NCBI RefSeq assembly: GCF_026107455.2
Contig: NZ_JAPCHY010000008.1
Location: forward strand, 164,566 to 228,565
Source: Xanthomonas chitinilytica
Lineage (GTDB): Bacteria > Pseudomonadota > Gammaproteobacteria > Xanthomonadales > Xanthomonadaceae
Reading direction: 5' to 3'
DNA length: 64,000 nt
The notes under the pieces were generated by a model that worked only from the letters and a program-made list of their open reading frames with translations, did not search any database and was not told the DNA's origin. Below, piece by piece: positions 46,108 to 55,399 of this stretch. The position numbers and the translations under genes were made by a program. Every line of letters begins with the position of its first letter. Positions within the stretch are counted from its first letter, which is position 1.

Positions 46108-47502
46108 ATGTCGATGCGTCTGGAAGGGAGAATCCTGCTGACCTGCCTGCTGGCGGCCGCGTGTGCTGCGGCGCCCGCCAGGGAACCGGACCTGGAGCGG
46201 TTGTTCGAGCAGGGCAAGCACGACCGGTTCTTCGCGCAGGCGCACGAGCGCGCCCTGCAGGACGATGCCGACGCGCTGTTCCTGCTGGGCAAGGCCTATC
46301 ACCTCGGCCGCGGCGTCGAGGCGGACGAGGCCACGGCGCGGCTCCACTATCAGCGCGCGCGCTCGCTGGGATCGGCGCGGGCAAGCCACAACCTGGGGAT
46401 GATGGCACTGGAGGCCGGCGAGATCGGCAAGGCCATCGATCTGCTCGAGGAAGCGCTGGGCCGCGGCCTGAAGACGCCCACCCTGTACAACCTGGGACGG
46501 GCCCATACGCCTCCGGAGGCGTTGTCGCGCTTCGGCCTGCCGGCCTACATCGACGGTGCACGGACCGCGGCGTCGTACTACGTACGCGCCTGCGAGGAAG
46601 CTCCCGGCGAGGATTGCCGCGAGGACGCGGCCCGGCAGTACGTGCGTGCCTACCTGATGGCGCTGGGCGGCGGCCTGGAGCAGGAGGAAATGGCGGACCT
46701 GCGCGAACAGGCTTTGGTATGGCTGCGCAAGGGCATGGATGCGGGCAGTGGGGTTTCCTGGACCAACTACGGCGCGCTGCTGCTGAACGACCGCGACTAC
46801 GCCGGTGCCTGGGAGGCCTTCCAGCAGGGTGCGCAGCGGCAGCAGGGCGTGGCGCACTTCCACCTGGGCGAGATGGCGGGCCAGGGCCTTGGCAGGGAGG
46901 CGCGCGACCGCAAGCTGGCGCTGTCGCACTACCAGCAGGCGGCGGAGCTGGGCGTGGAACCGGCCCGGCGCAAGGCGTTCGACCTGCTGCTGGAGCAACT
47001 GGAATCGGAGGACGACCCGGCCGCACTCGAGCACGGCATCGAGCGGTTGCGGGCGTTGCAACCGGAGCCTGCATACGGGGAGTGGAAGCTGGGCCGGATC
47101 GCCGACCGCGTGCGATGGGGGCGGTTCCTGGCCGGAACCCGGCAGGCATTGCCGGCGCTGCCGCCGCAGGCCGGCGCCACGCTGTTGCTGGACGCCTGCG
47201 GCCTGGGCCTGAGCCAGTCGCACGGTGCCGCCTACAACATCGGCGAAGGCTCGCGGTGGCGTCTGGGAGCGTTCACCCGGCCGGGCAGGATCGAGCGGTT
47301 GTCGATCCGCGGCGAGGTCGACGACCGCGGTTGCGCGCGTTTCGAGATGCCGGTGGACGACGAGCTGTACGCATTGCTGCAGCAGCGGGCGCTGCTGGTG
47401 CTGAGTTTCCCCAACTACGACCTGCCGCTGTCGCTGTCCCGCCGCGGCAGCACCCTGGCACTGGCGTTGCAGCCGGTCGGCACGCCGCTGCCGGCCCCTT
47501 GA
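46108..47502 (+). CDS. Sel1/TPR-repeat periplasmic protein
   Basis: 464 residues from the ATG at 46108 (AAGGGGA upstream); in-frame ATGs at 46099 and 46114 are alternatives. Signal peptide LLTCLLAAACAAAPA, possibly a lipoprotein at LLAAAC. Helical Sel1-like repeats: ADALFLLGKAYHLGRGVEADEATARLHYQRA, ASHNLGMMALEAG, VAHFHLGEMAGQGLGREARDRKLALSHYQQAAELG. The C-terminal 130 residues form a different beta-rich region. It probably scaffolds protein contacts in the envelope. Confidence 0.85.
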   Translation: MSMRLEGRILLTCLLAAACAAAPAREPDLERLFEQGKHDRFFAQAHERALQDDADALFLLGKAYHLGRGVEADEATARLHYQRARSLGSARASHNLGMMALEAGEIGKAIDLLEEALGRGLKTPTLYNLGRAHTPPEALSRFGLPAYIDGARTAASYYVRACEEAPGEDCREDAARQYVRAYLMALGGGLEQEEMADLREQALVWLRKGMDAGSGVSWTNYGALLLNDRDYAGAWEAFQQGAQRQQGVAHFHLGEMAGQGLGREARDRKLALSHYQQAAELGVEPARRKAFDLLLEQLESEDDPAALEHGIERLRALQPEPAYGEWKLGRIADRVRWGRFLAGTRQALPALPPQAGATLLLDACGLGLSQSHGAAYNIGEGSRWRLGAFTRPGRIERLSIRGEVDDRGCARFEMPVDDELYALLQQRALLVLSFPNYDLPLSLSRRGSTLALALQPVGTPLPAP

Positions 47503-47658
47503 CGCCGGGCACCGGCGCCTCGCGCAGCGCAGGCGACGGGCATGCCCCGGACAGGCCCGCTGCGCGGGGACGCCGCCGGCTTCACAAAAGCCATATGGCC
47601 GTGGCCCGACCATCGCGGGCAGGGCGCCGCTGAGGGCGCGCAAGCGGAGGAGAACGGC

Positions 47659-48060
47659 ATGAATCCGATCATCGGCGCCGGGCGCAGGCGCTGGATGGCG
47701 TGGCTGTCGGGGCTGGCCATCGCCGGCGCGGCGGCCATGGCGTCCGCGCACCATGGCTGGGACTGGGCCGAGCAGGCGCAGAGCACGCTGGAAGGCACGG
47801 TCGAGTCGGTCTCGATGGCGCCGCCGCATCCGCGGCTGCAGGTGAAGGCCGACGACGGCAGTGCGTGGCAGATCGACCTGGGCAATCCCTCGCAGACCGA
47901 ACGCTCGGGCTTCCGTGCCGACAGCGCGCGGCCGGGCGATCGCATCGTCGTGCTGGGCAACCGCAACAAGGATGCCGGCAAGCAGCACATGAAGGCGGTG
48001 CGCATCACCCTGGACGGCCGCCACTACGACCTGTATCCCGAGCGCCTGAAGACGCCGTGA
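47659..48060 (+). CDS. Exported DUF6152-like protein
   Basis: 133 residues with a signal peptide, WLSGLAIAGAAAMASAHH; GGAGGAG precedes the ATG. The mature part begins HHGWDWAEQAQSTLEGTVESVSM and continues as a small beta-barrel (PPHPRLQVKADDGSAWQIDLG, ARPGDRIVVLGNRNKD). This matches what I remember of DUF6152, unverified. Its TGA overlaps the next GTG start. Confidence 0.82.
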   Translation: MNPIIGAGRRRWMAWLSGLAIAGAAAMASAHHGWDWAEQAQSTLEGTVESVSMAPPHPRLQVKADDGSAWQIDLGNPSQTERSGFRADSARPGDRIVVLGNRNKDAGKQHMKAVRITLDGRHYDLYPERLKTP

Positions 48061-48539
48061 CCGCGGCGGTGGCCGACTGGCTGCAGGCCTGGCCCGGCGC
48101 ACGCTGGCTGCAGGGCTCGGGCACCGCCTGGCTGTTCGTCAATGCCGCGCACCTGCTGGGCATCGCCCTGCTGCTGGGCAGCATGCTGCCGCTGGACCTG
48201 CGGCTGGCCATGGCCAGGGCGCCCGCGCAGCTGGCGGTGCTGGCGCCGGCGGCGATCCGGGTGGCGGCGCTGGGCCTGGCGCTGGCCATCGCCACCGGCC
48301 TGTGGCTGTTCAGCGTGCAGCCGCAGGCTTACCTGGGCAATGCGGCGTTCCGCTGGAAGCTGCTGCTGCTCGGGCTGGCGCTGGCCAACGTGGCGGCCCA
48401 GCACCGGCTGCTGCGCAACGCCAGGGGCTGGAATGCGCTCCCGGTTCCGGTGCCGGCCGGGGTACGCGCGCTGGCCGCGGTATCGGCACTGCTGTGGCTG
48501 GCCACGCTGGTGGCGGGCCGCTGGATCGGCTTCCTCTGA
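48057..48539 (+). CDS. Four-helix inner membrane protein coupled to the DUF6152-like gene
   Basis: 160 residues starting at a GTG that overlaps the preceding stop (GTGA at 48057-48060), so it is translationally coupled. About four membrane helices; a conserved-looking segment is FVNAAHLLGIALLLGSMLPLDLRLA, reminiscent of DUF6644/DUF2214 membrane proteins, in which such His residues may bind haem. The pair is likely to form one envelope complex of unknown function. Confidence 0.8.
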   Translation: MTAAVADWLQAWPGARWLQGSGTAWLFVNAAHLLGIALLLGSMLPLDLRLAMARAPAQLAVLAPAAIRVAALGLALAIATGLWLFSVQPQAYLGNAAFRWKLLLLGLALANVAAQHRLLRNARGWNALPVPVPAGVRALAAVSALLWLATLVAGRWIGFL

Positions 48540-48856
48540 GTCCGGCACACCGGAGGCGATGGCGATCCGGCGCACGGCCGGACTCCGGTGCCGCCACAGC
48601 GGGCAGCCGCGCGATGCGCCGGTGGATGCGATGGTCGCCGACAGCCGGCCGCGCTTCGTCGCTCCGGTGGTGCGCGGCGCGCAGCGCCGGCATGGCATGT
48701 GGTGGCAGTTGGACGAACTCGGACCGGCGCGGATGGACGCGGCCGGCTGCACGGTGCCGTACGCCTGCGTCGCGGCGCGCGGCTTGGTCGCGCGCCTTCG
48801 CTTGCCGTCTTCCTGCCGGCGGTTCGGCCCGGGGCGAAGGCCGTGCGGGTTGCGGC
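48540..48856. other. Intergenic, no feature recognised
   Basis: 317 bp between convergent genes. Confidence 0.45.
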
Positions 48857-49699
48857 TCAGCGCCGCGTCGCCAACACTCCGTCCAGTGCCAGTTGCGGCT
48901 TGAAGCCGGCCTTCCCCAGTCGCCGCGCGACCTCGCGCGGCACGTCGCGGCCGCTGGTGAGCCTGTTCGGCGTGCCGGTGTAGTGGAACAGCCGGCCGCC
49001 GCGGCGCAGCACCCGCGCCAGCTGGTCGTAGAACGCCTGCGAATACAGCTCGCCGGCGATGCCGAAACGCGGCGGATCGTGCAGGATCGCATCCACCGAA
49101 TCGTCGGCCAGGCCGACGATGGCCTGCGACACGTCGCCATGGGTCAGCTGCAGGCGGCCGCCGGCGTCGGCCGAATCCGGGTCGGGCGACCATGGGTTGA
49201 GCGTGCGCAGCCACAGCACGTCCGGGTTCTTCTCGAACGAAAGCAGCCGCGCCACGCCGGCCTCCAGGCAGCAGGCGGCGAAATAGCCCAGGCCACCGCA
49301 GGTGTCTAGCAGCGTCCGGCCGCGCGGCTCCACCAGTGCCACCTTGCGGCGCGCGTCCTCGAACGGCGACAGCTGCGCGCTGGGCAGCATCTTGATGCCG
49401 TCGATCTCGAAGGTCGGCGCGCCCCACTCGGTGGGCACCAGCTTGATCAGGCCGCTGCCGAAGCGCGAGATCGCGGCGAATTCCCCGCCGTCCCAGTAGT
49501 AGATCGTGCGCTCCTTCAGCCGCTGCGGATACGGATAGGCGTGCCCGTGCCAGTGCCAGCGGTCGGCGTCGAGGCGGGCTTCGCTGCTGCTGCGGTCCAG
49601 GTCGAGCGAAGCGTTCCACGTCGCCGCGCCGCTGTCGCGGGCGGCCAGCAGGGCATCGGCGAGCGGGCGGGTGAGGAGGGGACCGGAATAATGGCTCAC
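48857..49699 (-). CDS. Class I SAM-dependent methyltransferase
   Basis: 280 residues from a GTG at 49699 (VSHYSGPLLTRPLADALL). Motif I: RTLLDTCGGLGYFAACCLEAGV. Acidic motif: RLLSFEKNPDVLWL. Motif IV: SVDAILHDPPRFG, a DPP variant of the D/N-PP-Y active site. This pattern resembles RNA m5C/m2G-type or archaeal-like methyltransferases, where DPP binds the target base. Substrate not assigned. The divergent patatin gene lies 192 bp away. Confidence 0.85.
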   Translation of the reverse strand: MSHYSGPLLTRPLADALLAARDSGAATWNASLDLDRSSSEARLDADRWHWHGHAYPYPQRLKERTIYYWDGGEFAAISRFGSGLIKLVPTEWGAPTFEIDGIKMLPSAQLSPFEDARRKVALVEPRGRTLLDTCGGLGYFAACCLEAGVARLLSFEKNPDVLWLRTLNPWSPDPDSADAGGRLQLTHGDVSQAIVGLADDSVDAILHDPPRFGIAGELYSQAFYDQLARVLRRGGRLFHYTGTPNRLTSGRDVPREVARRLGKAGFKPQLALDGVLATRR

Positions 49700-49891
49700 G
49701 GGCGGCACGGTCCGGCGGGAGCCGCAGGCAGCGGATCGTTCCGGACGCAGGGAAAAGGGGCTGAATCCTAACCCACGCCGGTCGTCGCGGCGCGCCTTGG
49801 CGTCGGCGATCATGTCCGCGCCGCGCACGCCGGGGCGCAGGAGCGGGCGCGACTGCGGCATCATCCAGGCAATGGCGACGCACTGGAACAG

Positions 49892-50809
49892 ATGATGGAT
49901 ACACCCTGCAAACCCCGCATCGGCCTGGCCCTGGGCGGAGGTTCGGCCCGCGGTTGGGCGCATATCGGCGTCATCAGCGCACTGGAGGAGAACGGCATCA
50001 GGCCGGATGTGATCGCCGGCACCTCGATCGGCGCGCTGGTCGGCGCGGTCCATGCGGGCGGCCAGCTCGGCCCGTTCGAGGACTGGGTGCGCACGCTGAC
50101 GCCGCGCGATGTGATGTCGCTGATGGATTTCCAGTTCGGCGGCGGCGTGCTCAAGGGCGTGCGGCTGATGGACTTCCTGCGCAACCGCTTCAATGACGCG
50201 CAGATCGAGGACCTGGCCATTCCCTTCGCCGCCACCGCCACCGTGTTGCAGACCGGCGCCGAGGTGTGGCTGCGCAGCGGCTCCGCGATCGACGCGGTGC
50301 GCGCGTCGATCGCGTTGCCGGCGTTGTTCACGCCGGTCCATCACGAGGGCCGGCTGCTGGTGGACGGCGGCCTGGTCAACCCGGTGCCGGTCTCGCTGGC
50401 GCGGGCGATGGAGGCCGACATCGTCATCGCGGTGGACCTGGCGTCCGGACTGCTCGGGCGCAACCTGCGGCCATCGGAGGCGAAGCCGGCCGAGCCGGGC
50501 GGCCACGAATGGCTGCGGCGGTTGCAGGCCAGCGTGGGCGGGCTGCTGTCCTCCTCGGCGCGTACCGAACCCAGCCTGCCGTCGCTGCTCAGCGTGGTCA
50601 GCACCAGCATCGACATCATGCAGGTACGCATCACCCGCAGCCGCATGGCCGGCGATCCGCCGGAAGTACTACTGCGCCCGCAGGTGGCCGACATCGGCCT
50701 GCTGGATTTCCACCGCGCCGCCGAAGGCATCGAGGCCGGCCGGCGTGCGGTCGAAGTGGACCTGCCGTCGCTGAAGCTGCACTGCGCCGCGGCCACCGCC
50801 GACGGCTGA
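49892..50809 (+). CDS. rssA: Patatin-like phospholipase (RssA type)
   Basis: 305 residues. Serine-aspartate dyad lipid acyl hydrolase: oxyanion loop IGLALGGGSARGWAHIGV, nucleophile elbow IAGTSIGALVGA and VDGGLVNPVPVSLARAM (catalytic Asp in DGG). Length and layout resemble E. coli RssA, whose role is unclear. ATG at 49892 or 49895. No signal peptide; cytoplasmic. A hairpin lies 15 bp after the stop. Confidence 0.92.
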   Translation: MMDTPCKPRIGLALGGGSARGWAHIGVISALEENGIRPDVIAGTSIGALVGAVHAGGQLGPFEDWVRTLTPRDVMSLMDFQFGGGVLKGVRLMDFLRNRFNDAQIEDLAIPFAATATVLQTGAEVWLRSGSAIDAVRASIALPALFTPVHHEGRLLVDGGLVNPVPVSLARAMEADIVIAVDLASGLLGRNLRPSEAKPAEPGGHEWLRRLQASVGGLLSSSARTEPSLPSLLSVVSTSIDIMQVRITRSRMAGDPPEVLLRPQVADIGLLDFHRAAEGIEAGRRAVEVDLPSLKLHCAAATADG

Positions 50810-50823
50810 GCCGTGCGCAGTCG

Positions 50824-50849
50824 CGGTTCCCCGGCATGGCCGGGAACCG
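50824..50849 (+). terminator. Hairpin after the patatin gene
   Basis: CGGTTCCCCGGC pairs with GCCGGGAACCG (one bulge) around ATG. No U-tract follows. Confidence 0.45.
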
Positions 50850-51371
50850 TGCGGGCGTGGGTGTGGCACGTCGCTGCGGCATGGCGTTCCGCGCAATGGT
50901 GGGAGCATTCCGGCTTTGGCTGCCGACAGCCGGCGTCCACGCGCAATGCTTTCCGGCAGCCGAGGGGTCTTCGGCTGCCGCATGGCTGGTCACAGCCGAG
51001 CACCCGGCGACTTCCGGCGGGATCATCGCATCAGGGTGTCGGGCGACCAGCACTTTGCGCTGACGCGGTTTCTTTCCGCCCTGACCCCCATGCGGCTGTC
51101 GAAAAGCGTCCCGCGGAAGCGGCGACAGGATCTGCTGCAGGGATCCGTTCCGGAAATGTTCCAGCGCTGGCGGCTCGCCGGCGGCCGTGCCGCTGTTTTC
51201 CACCCGCCGCCGGTGCCGACATGAACGGAAAGCGCGGTCCCGGTATCGCCGGCGCCGGACCGCGGGAACTCCGCAGCCCGCCCGCAGTCAGTTCCCGGTC
51301 AACGGCCTGGGCGCAGTCTTCGGGAGTCGACGGAACTCCCGGCACGCATAGATGAACTTTCCTGGGGCGGC
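50850..51371. other. Intergenic, no feature recognised
   Basis: 522 bp upstream of the tandem paralogues. No supportable frame, promoter or repeat. Confidence 0.45.
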
Positions 51372-52343
51372 ATGCTGAAACCGAAATTCGATGCCGAGCC
51401 GGTAGCGCAGCTGGGCGCCATGGTCGCCGCGGCGGCGATGCTGCTGCTGTTGGGAAAAATGCTGCTGCGCCTGCCGGAACTGCCGTCGCCGGCCGACGAT
51501 GGGCGGATGGCGCTGCGTTTCCTGGTACGGATGGATGCGGTCGAACCGGAACCGCTGCCGGTACCCGCATCGCCATCGCCGCCGATGCCCGCCGCCTCGT
51601 CTCCGTCGCCAGGGTCACGCGGCGCGACCGCTGTCGCAGGGGCGCCGGCCACGCTGGCCCCGGCGTCCGGACTGTACGACGCGCAGGGAAAGCCGCGCCT
51701 GCCCACGGGCGTGGCGGTCGATCCGCTGGACCCGGGAGCGACCGCGCCGCCGGGGCTGCCGAACGAACGCGAACTGCGCCGCGCCCGGCAACTGCTGGAA
51801 CGTCCCCGTGCGCTGGAGCACGAGCCCACCCGTTTCGCCAAGGACTGGATAAGCGACGGCGACGTCGCCGACGTCACCCAGCAGGCCATCGGCCGGCAGA
51901 TGAAGAAGTTGAACGAGAAGATCTTCGGCGCCGACATCCAGCCGGCGGTCGCACGACCGCCGCCGGAGGTGCGCTTCAATCCCGCGCTGCACGAGCGCAG
52001 CGCCGACCTCGGCAGCGAGGCGACCGGCGATGCCTACAAGGCCGCGCCGATCGCCTTCGAGAAGGCGCCGGACCTCAAGGGCGGGGCCAGCAGCCGCATC
52101 CGTGCGGCGATCGGCGCGCTGGAGTCGCGCCATCCGCGCTGCGCACCGGCGCAGCTGCGTACCTGGATGGCGCCGGTGCTGGCACACCTGGACGAACTGC
52201 AGCGGGTCGAGTACGCCTACGCGCACGGTGCCGATCCGGTGATGGCTGCGCACACGCTGCCGCGCGCGGCCGACAGCGCCTACGACCTGGCGCGACGCGC
52301 GCTGTGGTACGCGGAGAAGCAGATGGCCGGCTGCGGTGGTTGA
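51372..52343 (+). CDS. Membrane-anchored hypothetical protein, paralogue 1 of a tandem pair
   Basis: 323 residues. A single N-terminal membrane helix (AQLGAMVAAAAMLLLLGKMLL) is followed by a Pro/Ala/Ser-rich linker, so the C-terminus is probably periplasmic. The C-terminal domain (from PPPEVRFNPALHER) is shared with the next gene and ends with LESRHPRCAPAQLRTWM, PVLAHLDELQRVEYAY, DLARRALWYAEKQMAGCGG. No family is recognised. Confidence 0.8.
   Translation: MLKPKFDAEPVAQLGAMVAAAAMLLLLGKMLLRLPELPSPADDGRMALRFLVRMDAVEPEPLPVPASPSPPMPAASSPSPGSRGATAVAGAPATLAPASGLYDAQGKPRLPTGVAVDPLDPGATAPPGLPNERELRRARQLLERPRALEHEPTRFAKDWISDGDVADVTQQAIGRQMKKLNEKIFGADIQPAVARPPPEVRFNPALHERSADLGSEATGDAYKAAPIAFEKAPDLKGGASSRIRAAIGALESRHPRCAPAQLRTWMAPVLAHLDELQRVEYAYAHGADPVMAAHTLPRAADSAYDLARRALWYAEKQMAGCGG
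51961..52343 (+). repeat. Duplicated segment, copy 1
   Basis: 383 bp alignable without gaps to 53103-53485. The last 113 bases differ at only three positions. Confidence 0.85.
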
Positions 52344-52603
52344 GCCATTCCGGCACGCCGGTGCCCGGCGGCGGTGCACATGCCGCATGCCCGGCAAGCG
52401 ACCGCGCAGCGACAATGCACGATCCGGGAAAGGCGCGGGGTTCTGAAGGGAACGACGGTGCCAGTGGCGGCTTGTCGGGAACTCGGTACCCGAATGCCGG
52501 TCAGTAGCGCGATCGGCCATCTGTGGTGGCCTGCGGTTCCGCAGGGGGCGTTCCGACGGGGCAAGGGAGTGGCGTGCGCAGAAGGGATCCCGGTGGTGAA
52601 ACG

Positions 52604-53485
52604 ATGGCCCGCGTCAGCGGGTGCCTGGTGGCAGCCGCAATGCTGGCATTGCTGGGGCAACTGTTGCTGCAGATGCCGCAGGCATCGCCGTCGGGAACGG
52701 AACAACGCATGCGCTTGCGCTTCGTCGCCCGGGTGCCACCGGCTGCACCTGTGCCGATGGATGCACAGCCACGCCGGCAGTCGCCGGATGCCCCGGTGGG
52801 CGGTGTGCCGCCGATCGCCATCCCGCCGCCTGCAGCCCCGCCGCTGACAACGCCACCGCACGGGTCGCAGCGGTTGTTCGACGAGGACGGTCGCGTGCAA
52901 ATACCCGATGCTGCGACCGATGCCGGTTCCGTCCTGCGAACGCCGGGGTCGCCGGTGTTCGAGCGGCGCGACCCGCTGGCGCGCGGCGTGGGCGAACGGG
53001 CCACGGCCGATCTGTTCTCGCGCAGCGCAGCCGGTACCCGGCAATCGCGGGCACAGCGCTGGATCTACGGCGACGACGTGCAGCATGCCGATGCGCGGCC
53101 GCCGCCGGAAGTACGCTTCAATCCGGCGCTGCACGAACGCCGTGCCGACCTCGGCCGCGAGGCGAGCGGCGATGCCGAACCGGTTGCGCCCATCGCCTTC
53201 GAGAAGGCACCGGGCCTCGAGGGCGAGGCCAGTCGCCGCATCCGTGCGGCGATCGGCGCGCTGGAATCGCGCCATCCGCGCTGCGCGCCAGCGCAGCTGC
53301 GTACGTGGATGGCGCCGGTGCTGGCGCCTCTGGACGAGCTGCAACGCGTCGAATACGCCTATGCGCATGGCGCCGATCCGGTGATGGCCGCGCATACGCT
53401 GCCGCGCGCGGCCGACAGCGCCTACGACCTGGCGCGACGCGCGCTGTGGTACGCGGAGAAGAAGATGGCCGGCTGCGGTGGTTGA
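52604..53485 (+). CDS. Membrane-anchored hypothetical protein, paralogue 2 of a tandem pair
   Basis: 293 residues from the ATG at 52604, placed so that the membrane helix (GCLVAAAMLALLGQLLLQM) lines up with paralogue 1; the frame is open 81 bases further upstream. A Pro-rich linker (PPIAIPPPAAPPLTTPPHG) is followed by a divergent middle and the same C-terminal domain as paralogue 1. The two genes are 260 bp apart on the same strand. Function unknown. Confidence 0.78.
   Translation: MARVSGCLVAAAMLALLGQLLLQMPQASPSGTEQRMRLRFVARVPPAAPVPMDAQPRRQSPDAPVGGVPPIAIPPPAAPPLTTPPHGSQRLFDEDGRVQIPDAATDAGSVLRTPGSPVFERRDPLARGVGERATADLFSRSAAGTRQSRAQRWIYGDDVQHADARPPPEVRFNPALHERRADLGREASGDAEPVAPIAFEKAPGLEGEASRRIRAAIGALESRHPRCAPAQLRTWMAPVLAPLDELQRVEYAYAHGADPVMAAHTLPRAADSAYDLARRALWYAEKKMAGCGG
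53103..53485 (+). repeat. Duplicated segment, copy 2
   Basis: Partner of 51961-52343; the match runs to the stop codon and a few bases beyond. Confidence 0.85.
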
Positions 53486-53826
53486 GCCGGTCCGGGGTCG
53501 CCATGCGCCGTACGCCCGCACGGAGCGCACATGATCCGCGACCTGTCCGTTTCCGGCGAGCACGTTCCGCATGCGGCATGTGCGTGTCCTGCCGACGGCA
53601 AACGACGGCGAACGGGAGGACACCGCGCGGCCGGCGCGGCAGCTGCATCGCCGGTTGCCTGTCGCCATGCTGGCGCGTGTGCGGCCGCGATGCCGGCAGC
53701 CATGACCGGGCGCGGTTCCGGGCGGGGCCACGGTGGGACAACTTGCGCGGACATCGCATCGTTCCGCTGAACCGGCGTACTGCGGCTGCCTAGAATGAGG
53801 CTTCCTCCAGTTCGAACAGGAAACTC
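53486..53826. other. Intergenic, no feature recognised
   Basis: 341 bp upstream of the GH18 gene. Frames here lack ribosome sites. Confidence 0.45.
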
Positions 53827-54879
53827 ATGAAGGCGATCGCGTTGTTGTCCTGCCTGTGGGCGTGCAGTTCCGTCGTCCATGCCGAAGCCGTGGGTGCCGG
53901 TGTCGCGCCCGGGCACAGCCATGCGTTGCCGCGGCATGCGCTGGTCGGTTACCTGCACAACTTCGACAACGGCACCGGGCTGCTGCCGGTGGGCGAGGTG
54001 GACGAGGCCTGGGACGTGATCGTGCTGGCCTTCGCCGACGACATGGGCGAGGGCCGCATCGCCTTCAACCCCGACCCGGGCCTGGAGCGGGAGCGCCTGG
54101 TCGCCGACATCGCCGCCAAGCGCGCTGCCGGCAAGATCGTGGCGCTGTCCTTCGGCGGCGAACTGGGTACGGTCACGCTGGATACGCAGCGCGACGAGGA
54201 CAACTTCGTGCGCACCACCGCGCAGGCCATCGATGCGTTCGGCCTGGACGGCATCGACATCGACCTGGAGAAGATCGCCGGCGTGGTCCACGGCGCCCCG
54301 GTGGTCGGCCATCTGGTCTCGGCGGTGAAGCGGCTGCACGCGATGTACCCGAACCTGTACGTGTCGATGGCGCCCGAGCACCCGTACGTGCAGGGCGGCT
54401 GGGTGGCGATGCGCGATATCTGGGGCGCCTACCTGCCGCTGATCGACGGCCTGCGCGACGAACTCGACCTGCTGCACGTGCAGCTCTACAACAACGGCGG
54501 CCTGCCCACGCCCTACCGCGAGGAGCCGTTCCCCGGCGGCAGCGTGGACATGATGGTGGCCTCGGCGAAGATGCTGATCGAAGGTTTCCCGCTGGAGCAG
54601 GGCCAGGGCGGGCACTTCGCAGGCCTGCGCGCCGACCAGGTGGCGCTGGCGCTGCCGTCGGGGCCGCGCGCGGCCAACAACGGCCAGGCCAGTGCGGACG
54701 ACATCAACCGCGCCTTCGATTGCCTCACCACCGCCCGGGGTTGCGACAGCGTGGCGCCGCGGCAGCCCCATCCCGGTTTCCGCGGGGTGATGGCGTGGTC
54801 GATCAACTGGGATGTGGTCGACCAGCGGACGTTCTCCGGCCCGGTCGGCGGGCACCTGCGGGCGGCGCGGGAGCGCTGA
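53827..54879 (+). CDS. Secreted glycoside hydrolase family 18 (chitinase-like) protein
   Basis: 350 residues. Signal peptide ALLSCLWACSSVVHA. The GH18 barrel starts HALVGYLHNFDNGTG; the catalytic DxxDxDxE is FGLDGIDIDLEKI. Conserved LLHVQLYNNGGL and GVMAWSINWDVV close the barrel. No chitin-binding or fibronectin modules, so it is a minimal catalytic protein. Substrate could be chitin or peptidoglycan-type glycan. CAGGAAA precedes the ATG. Confidence 0.93.
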   Translation: MKAIALLSCLWACSSVVHAEAVGAGVAPGHSHALPRHALVGYLHNFDNGTGLLPVGEVDEAWDVIVLAFADDMGEGRIAFNPDPGLERERLVADIAAKRAAGKIVALSFGGELGTVTLDTQRDEDNFVRTTAQAIDAFGLDGIDIDLEKIAGVVHGAPVVGHLVSAVKRLHAMYPNLYVSMAPEHPYVQGGWVAMRDIWGAYLPLIDGLRDELDLLHVQLYNNGGLPTPYREEPFPGGSVDMMVASAKMLIEGFPLEQGQGGHFAGLRADQVALALPSGPRAANNGQASADDINRAFDCLTTARGCDSVAPRQPHPGFRGVMAWSINWDVVDQRTFSGPVGGHLRAARER

Positions 54880-54947
54880 ACCGGCTGCGTCGGCGGATGC
54901 CGGGCCGCTGCGCGGGTCCGGGCCAGCGCGGGGCGCGCGTCCGCCGC

Positions 54948-55265
54948 TCACTCCAGGGTGAAGTGCACCAGGGTGACGTCCTCCCCGGCGCTGAAGCCGG
55001 GATACAGCCGCTGCAGTTCGGCGAGCAGCCCGGCCACGCTCCGGCAGCCCGGGTCATGCTCGTACTGCAGGTCGGCCCCGGTCAGCGCGGCGAACGGCTT
55101 GAGTTCGGTGCGCAGGGGGCGTGGCGGCGAAAGGTGGCCATCGGCCAGGCGCAGGCGGGCTTCCCGTATTCCGTGCCAGCGGCCGCCGCGGCGCACGCTG
55201 GTGTTCCGGCCGGGCAGGAACACCGGGTTGCGGAACTCGAGTATCGGCGGCTCGGGCAGGGTCAT
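54948..55265 (-). CDS. Small conserved hypothetical protein
   Basis: 105 residues from the ATG at 55265 (MTLPEPPILEFRNPVFLPGR). Contains NTSVRRGGRWHGIREARLRLADG, EHDPGCRSVAGLLAELQRLYPGF and EDVTLVHFTLE. It resembles, from memory, small ASCH-like or unnamed conserved proteins; no function can be given. It is convergent with GH18. Confidence 0.72.
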   Translation of the reverse strand: MTLPEPPILEFRNPVFLPGRNTSVRRGGRWHGIREARLRLADGHLSPPRPLRTELKPFAALTGADLQYEHDPGCRSVAGLLAELQRLYPGFSAGEDVTLVHFTLE

Positions 55266-55399
55266 CGTGGGCCATTGTGGGCTGTCTTCCGCGCTGTGCG
55301 GCGACACCGCCTGTGGCCTTCCTCGCTGTTCGTCACCCCGGCTTTGCAGGGCCGGGCCCACGATCGCGCCGCGTCCATGCGAGGAAGGGAGCGGCGGAC

